Shown here: one piece after another, positions 8,388 to 17,464 of the stretch
Numbering within the stretch: position 1 is the stretch's first letter
Layout: the number at the start of each line of letters is the position of its first letter
Assembly: GCA_040765295.1 (NCBI GenBank)
Contig: JAXGSB010000001.1
Location: 372,001-436,000 of the forward strand
Direction: 5' to 3'
Length of the DNA: 64,000 nucleotides
Source: Scatomorpha sp040765295
Lineage (GTDB): Bacteria; Bacillota; Clostridia; Oscillospirales; Oscillospiraceae
Translations under genes and position numbers: made by a program
Notes under the pieces: generated by a model
Seen by the model: only the letters and a program-made list of their open reading frames with translations
Told to the model about the DNA's origin: nothing
The model's database searches: none

Positions 8388-11381
8388 TCAATTGCCAATC
8401 GGTCTTATAATCAGTCGATTTGAGGAGCCGTCGGAGAAAAAGTAAGTGTAATCGTCCTTTTGAATTTTCTGCCATCCATAACTTAAGAGCTCGACCTTTC
8501 CCTTGTAAACAAGCTCCTTATATCCGGATTCTAAAAATTCAATATCCAGCTTAGAGCCAGTATTTTCAAATTTACAAGGCAGATTGACCGCAGCAATGTG
8601 GCCGGATTCCGTGTAATCTTCTCCTTGCGCAAATATTCTTACAGCCCTGTTAAGAGAAAAATAGAGCTTATTTCCATCGCGGTAATATATATCGGCATCG
8701 GTTCCGAATGTTTTGTCTCTAAGTGAGTCGGAGAATGTCATAACTGCGCCCACAGCTCGGGAATAGCTGTCTAAATATAAGGGATCCTCGTTCGAAAGAG
8801 TTTGCGGAATCAAAAGAAGCTCTGTTTCCTTGCCGGAGACAGGGGCATCGCCTTCCACTTTAAGCTCGAAGTTCAGCGCGGCAGTCAGCGCGAAGACAAG
8901 CTGGTTTTCCATAAGTGAGGTATAAAAGTTTTCAAACTTAAATTCAGAAGCCTGTTCCAAAACCGTGAAAATATTGTCGGCATCCGTATTGTCAAGATTC
9001 AGCTTCAAAGGCAAGTCATACTTTGCAGAGAGACTTGCAAACAGGCTGCCGTCTATGCTCTCCGCACTGTTTTGCACAAGGAGAAGCGGATTGCCCGCGC
9101 GTGTGAAGTAGAAGGGAAGAGCTAAGACATTTGTAGGAAGTTCCGAGGGGCAGTAGGAGGAAATCCAAGAGGCTTTGCTCTGGAAAATAGAGCTGAAGCT
9201 CTGCTCCGGATTGTCGATATTTATCCGACGTCCGAAAATATCTGCCCCGAAAGGGGAGTCTCCATAGTCAAAACGGTTTTTAATCCTCCCCAAAAAACTG
9301 TCTACACTAAAAACCTCATCATGAGCTTCCGAATATGGACCCAGACCGGGACGCAAACCCACATAGTAGCCCCGGTGTTTAAGTTCCGATGCCGCCTTGA
9401 CTATAAGGTTTAGGTAGGTCGCCGGGATGGTATTTATGGGAACGGCCAAATCTTCACAGACTCCGGCGACCACAATATCGGGGTTTAAGTCGAAGTTGAG
9501 ATTGGAAATGGCAGGACTTGCATAGCTGCCAAAGTAGGCTCTGTTGTCTCCAAATATATTTTTGCCGGCTGATTCCACATAGCCTGCCTGCGAAAAGGAA
9601 CCGTCGGGGTTTTGAATAAGCTTAAGAATGAAGCCGTCTTCCGTACCCAAGAGAATATCGGGAAGCTTGTCGGAGTTTATATCATAAATTAACGGCGAAA
9701 GGCGCTTATTGTCATAACCTGGGAGGTCAATCTCATATAACTCTTCCGAAAATCCGCCTCTGGCTTTGCCGAAGCAGATGAGCAGCTTTCCGCTTTCTGT
9801 AGAAAGCAGTATGTCGGGATATCTGTCGGAATTGAGATCAGCTATTGCAGGTATAATCCGCCCGCCTTCAGGAATGTTCAAAAGTTCTCCGCGGGGTTTA
9901 AAGTTGATGCCGTTAAAACCCTCGAACCACAGAACTTTTCCATCGCCGGTTCCGCAGATTATGTCTAAAACTCCGTCGAAGTTTATATCGAAAGCTATTG
10001 GGGCAGATGGACCGTTTACCCTAAGGGCCTTAAACTTTTCGCTCTTTAAGGCAAATGGAGGGCCGAGGACATAGCGTCCGTTGGTCCCCATGTTCCCCAT
10101 CGAAAGCATTATATCTCCCCTGCTGTTTCCGAAGAGGAAGTCGGGCCCCCTATCGCCGTTAAAATCCGTGCAGGATAAGAAGCATGCGGCCGATTCGAGC
10201 GGGGAAATATCCGGCGTTTCATCAGGCAGGTATTTATGGAGCTTAAGGACAAAAAGATCCTGTTCGGTTCTTAGTCGGGAACCTGAAATTCCGCTTAAAT
10301 CGAGCTTTGATTCCGCAAACTCACTAAAGCTGCCCTTTGATTCCAAATAGGAAAGGACGCAGAAGGGACCGTTTTCAAGATATATTGAGTCTGAAACAGA
10401 GTACGAGGGAGCCAAACCCAGTCTATTGGCGCGGCTAATAAGGTCTATTTGCATGCCTTTGCGAACAACCGGCATATCTATCGGCAATATGAGAGATATA
10501 GAAGGCCTTGTGTATGTGCCCGGATTTCGCTCTAAGGAAAACCCGAGAGTAGCCCTTGCGGCATAGGCCATGAAGGCGCTCTCCATCAGTCTTGCGGCCG
10601 AAAGGCTGCTGTCGGAGTAATACTCAACTCCGGTTTTAAGAGCTCTGAGGTCAAAGTTTTGCCTTGCCAGTTTGTCGGGGAGTATATCAGGCAAAAAAAG
10701 TGTGGCGCCATTCTCTGTCGGAGCAATTGCCGAAAGTATGCCGCCTTCGAAGCTGGACAGGGGAATCAGCCCTTTTCTGCTTTTAAAACTGTAGCCATAG
10801 TCTAAGCGGTTTTCTTTAAGGCTGTCATCGTAAGAAATGTACAGGGCCATGTAGTCGCTCAAAATCTCCTGCATTTCCCTCATATCCTCCGGAACCGAGG
10901 GGAAAGAAATTTCGTCAAAGGGAGGCATTTCTTCCAGAACAGAGGTTTTAAAGTCCGATATTGTGAGTTTGTCATACATCGGCAAAAAGGCGTTTTCGGC
11001 ATAGACAAAGCCGCCTGCCTCTGCAAAGTTGAGGCAGAGCCGTATTATATTCTCGCAGCTCGGGCTCTTTAATAGACTGTCGTCCAAAAACAGAATATTA
11101 AAGCCCTCGTATTTGATATCTTCGTTTATATCCAGAGCAAAATATCTGAGCCCCAGATTTTTTGCCTGACTCAGACGCGAGAGATATTCCACATCCTCAG
11201 CGGACTTTATATCAGAGTCGAAAAGCACACCCACATATAAAAGGAATCCTCTGGACTTCAGAGTTTCATATCGCATGGGGTCAAGGACAGGTATATCGTT
11301 CTCAACCGTCTGATTTGCGCCGCAGGCTGAGAAGAGATTTACAAGCAATATTAAAGCTAAGATAAGGTGTATTTTTTTCAT
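8388..11381 (-). CDS. Large FG-GAP/VCBS-repeat lipoprotein
   Basis: The 997-residue protein begins with a lipoprotein signal (LFSAC, lipidated cysteine at residue 20), so it should be anchored to the outer face of the membrane. Residues about 60-330 look like a globular domain (FNILFLDDSLL, GGFVYAENAF) reminiscent of glycosidase-like TIM barrels, but I do not recognise it. From about 404 to 635 there are five spaced calcium-loop motifs: DFNGDRGPD, DINFDGVLD, DLNSDRYPD, DINSDKLPD and NLNFDLNPD, the signature of FG-GAP/VCBS beta-propeller blades. The region from 640 on (polysaccharide-deacetylase-like RGYYVGLRPGLGPYSEAHDE) is unassigned. Likely a surface protein that binds or processes a glycan. 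It is monocistronic, ends at the shared terminator and has no obvious partner. Confidence 0.65.
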   Translation of the reverse strand: MKKIHLILALILLVNLFSACGANQTVENDIPVLDPMRYETLKSRGFLLYVGVLFDSDIKSAEDVEYLSRLSQAKNLGLRYFALDINEDIKYEGFNILFLDDSLLKSPSCENIIRLCLNFAEAGGFVYAENAFLPMYDKLTISDFKTSVLEEMPPFDEISFPSVPEDMREMQEILSDYMALYISYDDSLKENRLDYGYSFKSRKGLIPLSSFEGGILSAIAPTENGATLFLPDILPDKLARQNFDLRALKTGVEYYSDSSLSAARLMESAFMAYAARATLGFSLERNPGTYTRPSISLILPIDMPVVRKGMQIDLISRANRLGLAPSYSVSDSIYLENGPFCVLSYLESKGSFSEFAESKLDLSGISGSRLRTEQDLFVLKLHKYLPDETPDISPLESAACFLSCTDFNGDRGPDFLFGNSRGDIMLSMGNMGTNGRYVLGPPFALKSEKFKALRVNGPSAPIAFDINFDGVLDIICGTGDGKVLWFEGFNGINFKPRGELLNIPEGGRIIPAIADLNSDRYPDILLSTESGKLLICFGKARGGFSEELYEIDLPGYDNKRLSPLIYDINSDKLPDILLGTEDGFILKLIQNPDGSFSQAGYVESAGKNIFGDNRAYFGSYASPAISNLNFDLNPDIVVAGVCEDLAVPINTIPATYLNLIVKAASELKHRGYYVGLRPGLGPYSEAHDEVFSVDSFLGRIKNRFDYGDSPFGADIFGRRINIDNPEQSFSSIFQSKASWISSYCPSELPTNVLALPFYFTRAGNPLLLVQNSAESIDGSLFASLSAKYDLPLKLNLDNTDADNIFTVLEQASEFKFENFYTSLMENQLVFALTAALNFELKVEGDAPVSGKETELLLIPQTLSNEDPLYLDSYSRAVGAVMTFSDSLRDKTFGTDADIYYRDGNKLYFSLNRAVRIFAQGEDYTESGHIAAVNLPCKFENTGSKLDIEFLESGYKELVYKGKVELLSYGWQKIQKDDYTYFFSDGSSNRLIIRPIGN

Positions 11382-11526
11382 TGAATGTCCCGTGTTTCAG
11401 AGCCCGAAAGGGCCTCTATAGTTCAACAGCCGCAGGGCTTAAAAAGCAAGCTGATCCATAAAAATTTTAGCATAAAAACAGCTTCATTGCAATTTGAACA
11501 AAAGCGGCGGAAAGCTCAAAAATTCT

Positions 11527-11617
11527 TTGACAAGGACTACATTTTGTGATAGCCTTACAAGGCCTACCGTGAGCTTGGCTCAGGGACCTACCTTTCAACC
11601 CGAGTCCCGGCACACGG
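11527..11617 (+). promoter_or_regulatory. rpsO promoter region and predicted S15 three-way-junction leader
   Basis: A TTGACA lies at 11527-11532 with a poor -10 about 17 bases downstream. The leader then folds into a three-way junction: closing stem CCGTG (11567-11571) with CACGG (11613-11617), a small hairpin GAGC-TTG-GCTC (about 11571-11581) and a second hairpin GGGAC (11583-11587) with GTCCC (11604-11608). S15 is known to bind three-way junctions in 16S rRNA and in its own mRNA leaders in Firmicutes, so this is a likely autoregulatory element. The fold was drawn by eye. Confidence 0.6.
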
Positions 11618-11644
11618 AAATTAAGAAAGACGAAAGGAAAAGCT

Positions 11645-11911
11645 ATGATTACCAAAGAAGAAAAGAAGCAAGTCATCGAGACTTATGCCCTGCACGAGGG
11701 CGATACGGGCTCACCCGAGGTTCAGGTAGCCATACTCACCGAGCGCATCAAGCAGCTCACAGAGCACCTTAAGGCTCATCCAAACGACGACCACTCCCGT
11801 TTGGGCATGTACAAGATGGTCGGCAGACGCCGTCGTTTGCTCGATTATGTAGCAAAGAAGGATGTTGAAAGATACAGAGATCTCATCCAGAGGCTCGGTA
11901 TTCGTAAGTAA
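11645..11911 (+). CDS. rpsO: 30S ribosomal protein S15
   Basis: The 88-residue protein has the full S15 pattern: GDTGSPEVQVAILTERI near residue 20, HLKAHPNDDHSRLG near 43, and the GRRRRLLDYV segment near 61. The length is the family's usual 88-89. ATG at 11645 has AAAGGA upstream. It is followed by its own terminator and then pnp, the same gene order as in many bacteria. Confidence 0.98.
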   Translation: MITKEEKKQVIETYALHEGDTGSPEVQVAILTERIKQLTEHLKAHPNDDHSRLGMYKMVGRRRRLLDYVAKKDVERYRDLIQRLGIRK

Positions 11912-11954
11912 GTAGGCAAGCGCCGAAAACTTTTTTGAGGGTTATGAAGTTTAT

Positions 11955-11996
11955 TTCTCGCGGGAAGTCGACCTAAGGCCCCGCGAGAATTTTTTG
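11955..11996 (+). terminator. Terminator between rpsO and pnp
   Basis: TTCTCGCGGG (11955-11964) pairs with CCCGCGAGAA (11980-11989) and is followed by TTTTTTG, a good intrinsic terminator. pnp may be expressed by read-through or from its own promoter. Confidence 0.88.
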
Positions 11997-12008
11997 GGAG
12001 AAAACAGA

Positions 12009-12104
12009 GGAGCTTTTTTAGTGTTTGAAAATATTTTCCCCCTCAGAGAAGGTATTTTCAAGTGCTAAATCAGCTCCAAAATCAAAGAGCTTTTGAAAGG
12101 AGCT
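12009..12104 (+). promoter_or_regulatory. Structured pnp 5' leader with possible Shine-Dalgarno switch
   Basis: A 9-bp perfect hairpin, TTGAAAATA (12025-12033) with TATTTTCAA (12053-12061), sits inside a second pairing GGAGCT (12009-12014) with AGCTCC (12072-12077). The same AGCTCC can instead pair with the GGAGCT at 12099-12104 that is the pnp ribosome binding site. The two pairings exclude each other, so the leader could switch between an open and a sequestered start. PNPase mRNA is autoregulated through leader hairpins in E. coli; the mechanism here is inferred. Confidence 0.5.
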
Positions 12105-12108
12105 ATTT

Positions 12109-14226
12109 ATGATTATTAAAAAAAGAGAATTCACAGAGAAAAAAGTTTACGAAATGGATTTTTGCGGCAGACCTCTCCGTATGGAGACAGGCCGTATGGC
12201 AGAGCTTGCAAATGCCTCCGTTTTTATTTCCTATGGTGAAACGAGCATTTTGGTTACCGTCACGGCATCGCCAAGGCCCCGCGACGGCATTGACTATTTC
12301 CCCCTCGCTGTAGACTTCAACGAGAAGCTCTATGCTGTAGGCAGAATACCCGGAAGCTTCATGCGCCGCGAGGGAAGACCATCGCTCAATGCCGTGTTGG
12401 CAAGCCGCCTGATAGACAGACCGATGCGCCCGCTTTTCCCCGGTGATATGAGGAACGATGTCGTTATAAGCTGCGATGTTCTTTCAATCGATAGAGACTG
12501 CTCTCCCGAGATTACGGCTATGATAGGCGCGTCTGCAGCTGTCACAATCTCCGATGTGCCCTTCAACGGACCCATTGCAGCCATCGCTCTGGGCTATGAC
12601 GGCGAGAACTATCTCCTAAACCCCACCGAGGCCGAGGAAGAGAAGAATCAAATGACGGTCACCGTGGCGGCAAGCAAAGAGAAGATAGTTATGATAGAGG
12701 CCGAAGCAAAAGAGGTTTCGGAAGATGTCATGTATAACGGCATCCTCAAGGCTCACGCCGAAATTCAAAAGGTTATAGCTCTCATCGAAAAAATGAGAGA
12801 TGAGATAGGCAAAGAAAAGTTCTCCTACGAGGGTATGAGCTTCGACGATGAACTCTATGCCAAGCTTATGGAAAACGAACTTCATGGCATGGAATATTGC
12901 ATGGATACCGACGATAAGAATATCCGCGAGGAGCGCAGCAACGAGTGGATAAATAAGGTCGAGGAGAAATACTCCGAGCAGCACCCCGATATAATGACTT
13001 ATATGCCCGAGATTATCTACCGTATGCAGAAGAGCATAGTGAAAAGCTGGCTCTTAGAGGGCAAGCGCGTCGACGGCAGGGGAATGGACGAGATCAGACC
13101 CTTGGCCTCCGAGGTCGCGGTGATTCCCAGAGTACACGGCTCGGCTCTCTTCACCAGAGGGCAGACACAGGCGCTCTCGATTACAACTCTTGCCATGCTC
13201 TCCATGTCCCAGAAGCTCGACACAATCTGGAAGGAAGAAGAAAAGCGTTTCATGCACCACTACAACTTCCCCGGCTACTCGGTCGGAGAGGCAAAGACGC
13301 AGCGCAGCGCCGGCAGACGTGAGCAGGGACACGGCGCCTTGGTGGAAAAGGCCCTCGAGGCGGTAATTCCCTCAATCGAAGACTTCCCCTACTCCATAAG
13401 AGTAGTGAGCGAGATTCTCTCCTCCAACGGTTCAACCTCCCAGGCTTCGGTCTGCGGCGCCACACTGGCTCTCATGGATGCGGGTGTGCCAATAAAAGCC
13501 CCCGTGGCGGGCATCTCCTGCGGTCTTATTCAAGACGGAGAGAAGTTCCAAACCTTTATCGATATTCAGGGTGTCGAGGACTTCCACGGCGAGATGGACT
13601 TCAAGGTTGCCGGCACGAAGAAGGGTATTACAGCCATTCAGATGGATCTCAAAAACGACGGACTGAAATATGCGATAGTCAAGGAAGCTTTGGAAAAGTG
13701 CCGCGAGGCGAGAATTCAGATACTCGATGAAGCCATGCTCACGGTTATTCCCGAGCCTCGCCGCGAACTTGCCAAGACAGCGCCCAAGATGATAATGATG
13801 AAGATAAATCCCGATAAGATTCGCGAAGTCATCGGTTCGGGCGGCAAAGTCATTCAGGGTCTCGTTGCCGAAACCGGCTGCAGCATAGATGTCGAAGACG
13901 ACGGCAGCATCTTTATAGCGTCTGCAGACATCGAGGCATGCAGACTTGCCAAGGACAAGATAGAGGACATAGTCTTCGAGCCCGAAGTCGGACAAATCTA
14001 CTATGGCAAGGTGGTCAGAATAATCCCGATAGGAGCCTTTGTCGAGCTCAAGCCCGGCAAGGACGGAATGATTCACATTAAAGACCTCGAGTTTAAGCGC
14101 ACGGAAAAGGTTGAAGATGTTCTCAATGTAGGCGATATGACTTGGGTCAAGGTCACTGAGATAGACGACAAGGGCAGAGTAAATCTCTCCCGCAAGGATG
14201 CGCTCAGAGCGCGCGGCGAGCTTTAA
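12109..14226 (+). CDS. pnp: Polyribonucleotide nucleotidyltransferase (PNPase)
   Basis: The 705-residue protein has the complete PNPase architecture: first RNase PH domain (SYGETSILVTVTASPRPRDG near 43, FNEKLYAVGRIPGSF near 71), helical linker, second RNase PH domain (RGQTQALSITTLAML near 345, EILSSNGSTSQASVCGATLALMD near 432), a KH domain (IREVIGSGGKVIQ near 567) and a C-terminal S1 domain (GKVVRIIPIGAFVEL near 631). It degrades RNA 3' to 5' using phosphate and works in the cytoplasm. The ATG has AAAGGAGC upstream. It follows rpsO after a terminator and a structured leader. Confidence 0.98.
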   Translation: MIIKKREFTEKKVYEMDFCGRPLRMETGRMAELANASVFISYGETSILVTVTASPRPRDGIDYFPLAVDFNEKLYAVGRIPGSFMRREGRPSLNAVLASRLIDRPMRPLFPGDMRNDVVISCDVLSIDRDCSPEITAMIGASAAVTISDVPFNGPIAAIALGYDGENYLLNPTEAEEEKNQMTVTVAASKEKIVMIEAEAKEVSEDVMYNGILKAHAEIQKVIALIEKMRDEIGKEKFSYEGMSFDDELYAKLMENELHGMEYCMDTDDKNIREERSNEWINKVEEKYSEQHPDIMTYMPEIIYRMQKSIVKSWLLEGKRVDGRGMDEIRPLASEVAVIPRVHGSALFTRGQTQALSITTLAMLSMSQKLDTIWKEEEKRFMHHYNFPGYSVGEAKTQRSAGRREQGHGALVEKALEAVIPSIEDFPYSIRVVSEILSSNGSTSQASVCGATLALMDAGVPIKAPVAGISCGLIQDGEKFQTFIDIQGVEDFHGEMDFKVAGTKKGITAIQMDLKNDGLKYAIVKEALEKCREARIQILDEAMLTVIPEPRRELAKTAPKMIMMKINPDKIREVIGSGGKVIQGLVAETGCSIDVEDDGSIFIASADIEACRLAKDKIEDIVFEPEVGQIYYGKVVRIIPIGAFVELKPGKDGMIHIKDLEFKRTEKVEDVLNVGDMTWVKVTEIDDKGRVNLSRKDALRARGEL

Positions 14227-14243
14227 GCCTCAAAGATAATAAG

Positions 14244-14284
14244 AAAACGCAGAGCAGTTCATTTTGAGCTGTTCTGTGTTTTAT
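14244..14284 (+). terminator. Terminator of pnp
   Basis: AAAACGCAGAGCAGTTCA pairs with TGAGCTGTTCTGTGTTTT (three G-U pairs, loop TTT), followed by ATTTTC. It ends the pnp transcript. Confidence 0.8.
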
Positions 14285-14369
14285 TTTCTATGTATTTTCT
14301 TTCATTTCGTCAGTTAAACCCTAAGCTTTTATTAGGCGGCGAGAGGGTAGTTTTTGTATAATCTATTTC

Positions 14370-14530
14370 TTCTCCTTCGTCAGGGGAAGATACCGCCGCA
14401 GGCGGGAGATGGGATCGTCAGGCTTCCATCGAAAGCCTAATTCGGCTCTTTTGTGAAAAGCGAGCTGTCGAAAACGACAGGTTTTTGACTGAGATATTGC
14501 TCTGCCGCAGAGCAGTTATCATTAAAATCA
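14370..14530. repeat. Multi-hairpin intergenic element, copy A of a dispersed repeat
   Basis: No gene is seen between 14285 and 14623. The stretch holds successive hairpins: CCGCC-GCA-GGCGG near 14392, AGGCTT...AAGCCT near 14419, CTGTCG-AAAA-CGACAG near 14464 and GCTCTG-CCG-CAGAGC near 14497. The core 14444-14499 (GGCTCTTTTGTGAAAAG, then GAGCTGTC, then TTTTTGACTGAG, then ATTG) matches in order and spacing the element at 26813-26872, so both are copies of one dispersed structured element. No encoded protein. Confidence 0.6.
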
Positions 14531-14623
14531 AAGAGATTGATTCCGATCCTGCATGTAATGTCGGTTTGACATATAATAATAATCTTGATATTATCAAAAA
14601 GTACAATATTCCGTGGTGATAAT

Positions 14624-15448
14624 ATGGAAAAATCGAAAGCGCTGAGAATAGCCGCTGTTTTTTTGTTTATCTTTGTCATCTTGGGCTTCTTGCTTTATGC
14701 AGTGCAAAACGGGTTCTTTATCCACTCTGATGCAAAAGAGTCCAAGCTGCAGGAAAGCCTTGAACCTGCCGCCCCAAGCCCTGAAATCATAAATAACGAA
14801 ACCGGGACTCCGATTTATAAAAGCCCCAACAAAGAGCCTGCTCGTCCGGAGCCTAAGATGCCGGCGCTGCCGCAGGTTGCTACAGATTCATGGGAGCTCA
14901 GGCTCGCAAATTATGAGAATAGCATCGGAGACTATATTCCGGAGCTTGTTGTAGTCGAGAACAACCAAAAATTCGATGCAAGAGCCGCCGATGCGCTTAA
15001 GGAGTGGTTAGCTGCCGCCCGCGCCGAGGGTCTCGCCGTTTACTTTTCATCCGGCTACAGAAATTATTACTATCAGCAATATCTCTACCTTCGCAAGGTT
15101 GCGGAGTATGGTGAAAAGAAGGCCAAGACTATAGTTGCTCCTCCCGGCCACAGCGAACACCAGCTGGGACTTGCTGCCGACATCACCGACACATACTATG
15201 AAGTAAAAAAATCATCGCTGGAGCATACTGCGCTCTTCAAGTGGCTTAACTCCACCTGCCAAGACTATGGCTTTATACTGCGCTATCCGAAAGACAAGAC
15301 CGAGATAACAAAGACAATCTACGAGCCGTGGCACTTCAGATATGTGGGCCTTGAGCCTGCAAAATACATGAAGGAGAACAATCTCTGTCTGGAAGAATTT
15401 ATAGATTTATATAAGCATCCGGAAGGATTTTCAGGATTTTTAAATTAG
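14624..15448 (+). CDS. VanY-like D-alanyl-D-alanine carboxypeptidase (M15 family), membrane-anchored
   Basis: The start at ATG 14624 gives 274 residues: a cytoplasmic MEKSKALR, one membrane segment (about 9-29), a proline-rich linker (about 40-85), and an M15B peptidase domain. The domain shows FSSGYRNYYYQQYLYL near 144, the zinc motif GHSEHQLGLAADI near 180-192 (His and Asp ligands) and EPWHFRYVG near 240 (second His ligand). It should trim the last D-residue from peptidoglycan stem peptides outside the membrane. It lies near a VanG-like ligase operon (17465-20119) but is separated from it by an opposite-strand gene. In classical vanG clusters a vanY is present, though VanY/LdcB-like proteins are also common housekeeping enzymes. 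Confidence 0.85.
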   Translation: MEKSKALRIAAVFLFIFVILGFLLYAVQNGFFIHSDAKESKLQESLEPAAPSPEIINNETGTPIYKSPNKEPARPEPKMPALPQVATDSWELRLANYENSIGDYIPELVVVENNQKFDARAADALKEWLAAARAEGLAVYFSSGYRNYYYQQYLYLRKVAEYGEKKAKTIVAPPGHSEHQLGLAADITDTYYEVKKSSLEHTALFKWLNSTCQDYGFILRYPKDKTEITKTIYEPWHFRYVGLEPAKYMKENNLCLEEFIDLYKHPEGFSGFLN

Positions 15449-15473
15449 ACTCATACAGATAAAACAAAATTTA

Positions 15474-15514
15474 TTGCCGCGTGAACTTAAATTTCGAGTT
15501 CACGCGGCAACCTT
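15474..15514. terminator. Terminator after the VanY-like gene
   Basis: TTGCCGCGTGAACT pairs with AGTTCACGCGGCAA around 15474-15510 (14 bp), then CCTTTAT. It separates the convergent VanY-like gene and the minus-strand membrane-protein gene. Confidence 0.85.
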
Positions 15515-15532
15515 TATACTAATAAATCAGTT

Positions 15533-17260
15533 TTATTTAATTTCACTCACCGTGAGTATGCCGTCTTCCGCTTCGGAGTAAACAAAGCGGACTCTTTGGT
15601 CTATGTTAAGAAGCACAGCGCTCGGAATTTCAGCTGCCGAGATTCTGAAATACGAGTTGAAGCTGTCGAGCTTCACAAAGAATTGGCTTGTGCCCTCCAG
15701 AACTATCGTGCGGATATCAACTATTGTGCCCCTTATTTCTTTTTCTTCTGCGCCGACAGAGTCTGTCTGTATGCCCGAAATGTTCAGGAGCTTTTCGTAG
15801 TTTCTTGCGCACTCCTTTACAGTGCTTCCCGTGGCAACCATTTGGTACTGCTCAACATTTACCATGGCATACATCTTGACAAGCTGAGAAGCGTCTTTCA
15901 GCGCCATAAAGTAGGTCGGCTGGCCCTCGATGTTCAAAAGAAGCGGGAAGGTAGCGGTGTACTTAAATTGCTGAACGGCGCCTTGGGCAGAGTTCATCGC
16001 AGAGAACTCCTCCGCTCCGGCGCAAGGATAGTATTTTGCCTCCTTGGTTCTCTGGTTTACGAGAATAAAGCCTATGTTGCCCTGGTCTCCCGAAACCGAG
16101 GTGATGCCGGTGTAAACCCAAACGTCATCGTTCATGGCGAGATAGTTGTAGCCTTGGGTGGTTTCGGTGCAGCCTCTTTGACCGAAGATAGAGTTTAAGA
16201 AGCCCTTGTGGTAGAGACCGTGATTGTCGTACTGCGAGAGAATGAGCTCTGAAATATAAACCCTGTCAATCCAAGTGGGAATCTCCCCAACCTCAACATA
16301 CTTAGCTTCACCGGTATTGGCGTCAACCATTATGGCGCCAATCATATCGGCGCCGCCGAAAAGGCCTATGCGCTTATCAACTACAGAGCCGATCCACCAA
16401 GGCCTGCCCTCGTCGTCAATCTCAAAGTTGATGTCCGCAATCATCTTCGTCGGGAACTTAAATCTCATGTGGCGGGATATTTTGCGGAAGAAAAGTTCCG
16501 AAGGTGAGTAGCGTATGCCCTCGGAGGTTCTCACAACATTTGCCTCCTGCGTGACCATGTCGATGACGATGTAAGCCGGAATGCCGCTTTTCTGGTTGTT
16601 TAGCCACTTGAAGAAGTCCCCATAGGTTAAAAATGTCACTCTAACAGGTCTGTTTCTATAGTTTATCTGATAGGAGTCGGGATAAACCTCGAACTGTGAA
16701 ACAAGGTCGGAGAGCTGGCCCAGCTTGCGGTTTGCAAGCACATTGGCAGAGGCCTTGTCGAGAAGCGGTATGTTGCTGAAATCCGTTTCCGCAACCTCCT
16801 CGGCAAAGTTGCCTTCTTCAATATATATAAGGTTTGCCCAGTCCTTGGCTCTAAAAATCTTGAGGCCGACAAGAGTGCCGACAACGGTGACGGCAACGCA
16901 GAGAATTATAATGTAAAAGGGTATGCTGAGGCGTTTTTTTGCCTCAGTTATATAGCCCTTGAAAGTCGATGACGAAAACCCTTCGAAGAAAAGAGTTGCA
17001 AACGAAAACACAGCACAGCAGAGAATTATATAGAGATAAAACTCGGGCGCCTTAAGATTAATTGCAGGCAGCTTAAAGAAAAAATACAAAAAAGCAAAAA
17101 CAGCCGTAATCAAAAAGGCATATAAAACAGAAGTCCTGTGCGAGTATACTTTTCTGGGCTTTTTGGGCTCGTTTACAACAGTTTCAGCGCTGCCTTCGGC
17201 CTGAACAATTTTGATGTTGCCGTTTTCGTCGGTTATAATTTTAAAGTTTTTAAAAAACAT
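15533..17260 (-). CDS. Membrane protein of unknown function with large extracytoplasmic domain
   Basis: I set the start at ATG 17260 (MFFKNFKIITDENG, AGGGGTGA upstream), 575 residues; the longer frame to 17329 has no comparable site. After a short cytoplasmic segment (about 1-45) there are three hydrophobic segments near 48-66, 74-95 and 114-135, then about 440 residues outside. The extracellular part includes repeated beta-type motifs (YIVIDMVTQEANVVRTSEG, AIMVDANTGEAKYVEVGEIPTWIDRV, FILVNQRTKEAKYYPCAGAEE) that look like PepSY-type or propeller-like blades, and an OB-like C-terminus (EIRGTIVDIRTIVLEGTSQFFVKL). I do not recognise a function. It is monocistronic and sits between cell-wall genes. 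Confidence 0.6.
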   Translation of the reverse strand: MFFKNFKIITDENGNIKIVQAEGSAETVVNEPKKPRKVYSHRTSVLYAFLITAVFAFLYFFFKLPAINLKAPEFYLYIILCCAVFSFATLFFEGFSSSTFKGYITEAKKRLSIPFYIIILCVAVTVVGTLVGLKIFRAKDWANLIYIEEGNFAEEVAETDFSNIPLLDKASANVLANRKLGQLSDLVSQFEVYPDSYQINYRNRPVRVTFLTYGDFFKWLNNQKSGIPAYIVIDMVTQEANVVRTSEGIRYSPSELFFRKISRHMRFKFPTKMIADINFEIDDEGRPWWIGSVVDKRIGLFGGADMIGAIMVDANTGEAKYVEVGEIPTWIDRVYISELILSQYDNHGLYHKGFLNSIFGQRGCTETTQGYNYLAMNDDVWVYTGITSVSGDQGNIGFILVNQRTKEAKYYPCAGAEEFSAMNSAQGAVQQFKYTATFPLLLNIEGQPTYFMALKDASQLVKMYAMVNVEQYQMVATGSTVKECARNYEKLLNISGIQTDSVGAEEKEIRGTIVDIRTIVLEGTSQFFVKLDSFNSYFRISAAEIPSAVLLNIDQRVRFVYSEAEDGILTVSEIK

Positions 17261-17464
17261 GTAGTCACCCCTGAAAGAAAAATGCGGATTAGCAAAAGAA
17301 ATTATATCACCTTGCAGAACCATTCTCAAGATATCTATGTAAAGACAGCAGGTTTTCTTTATTAAAAACTAATGCAACAAAATCTAAAGACAGCTTTGAT
17401 AAAATGTGGTATCATATGTTGGTGTTTTATAGTAAACTCACGAAAGTAAAAAAAGGAGTAGATT

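Noticed and set aside
13432..14076. 214-codon open frame antisense to pnp
   Set aside because: Entirely within pnp, no family resemblance.
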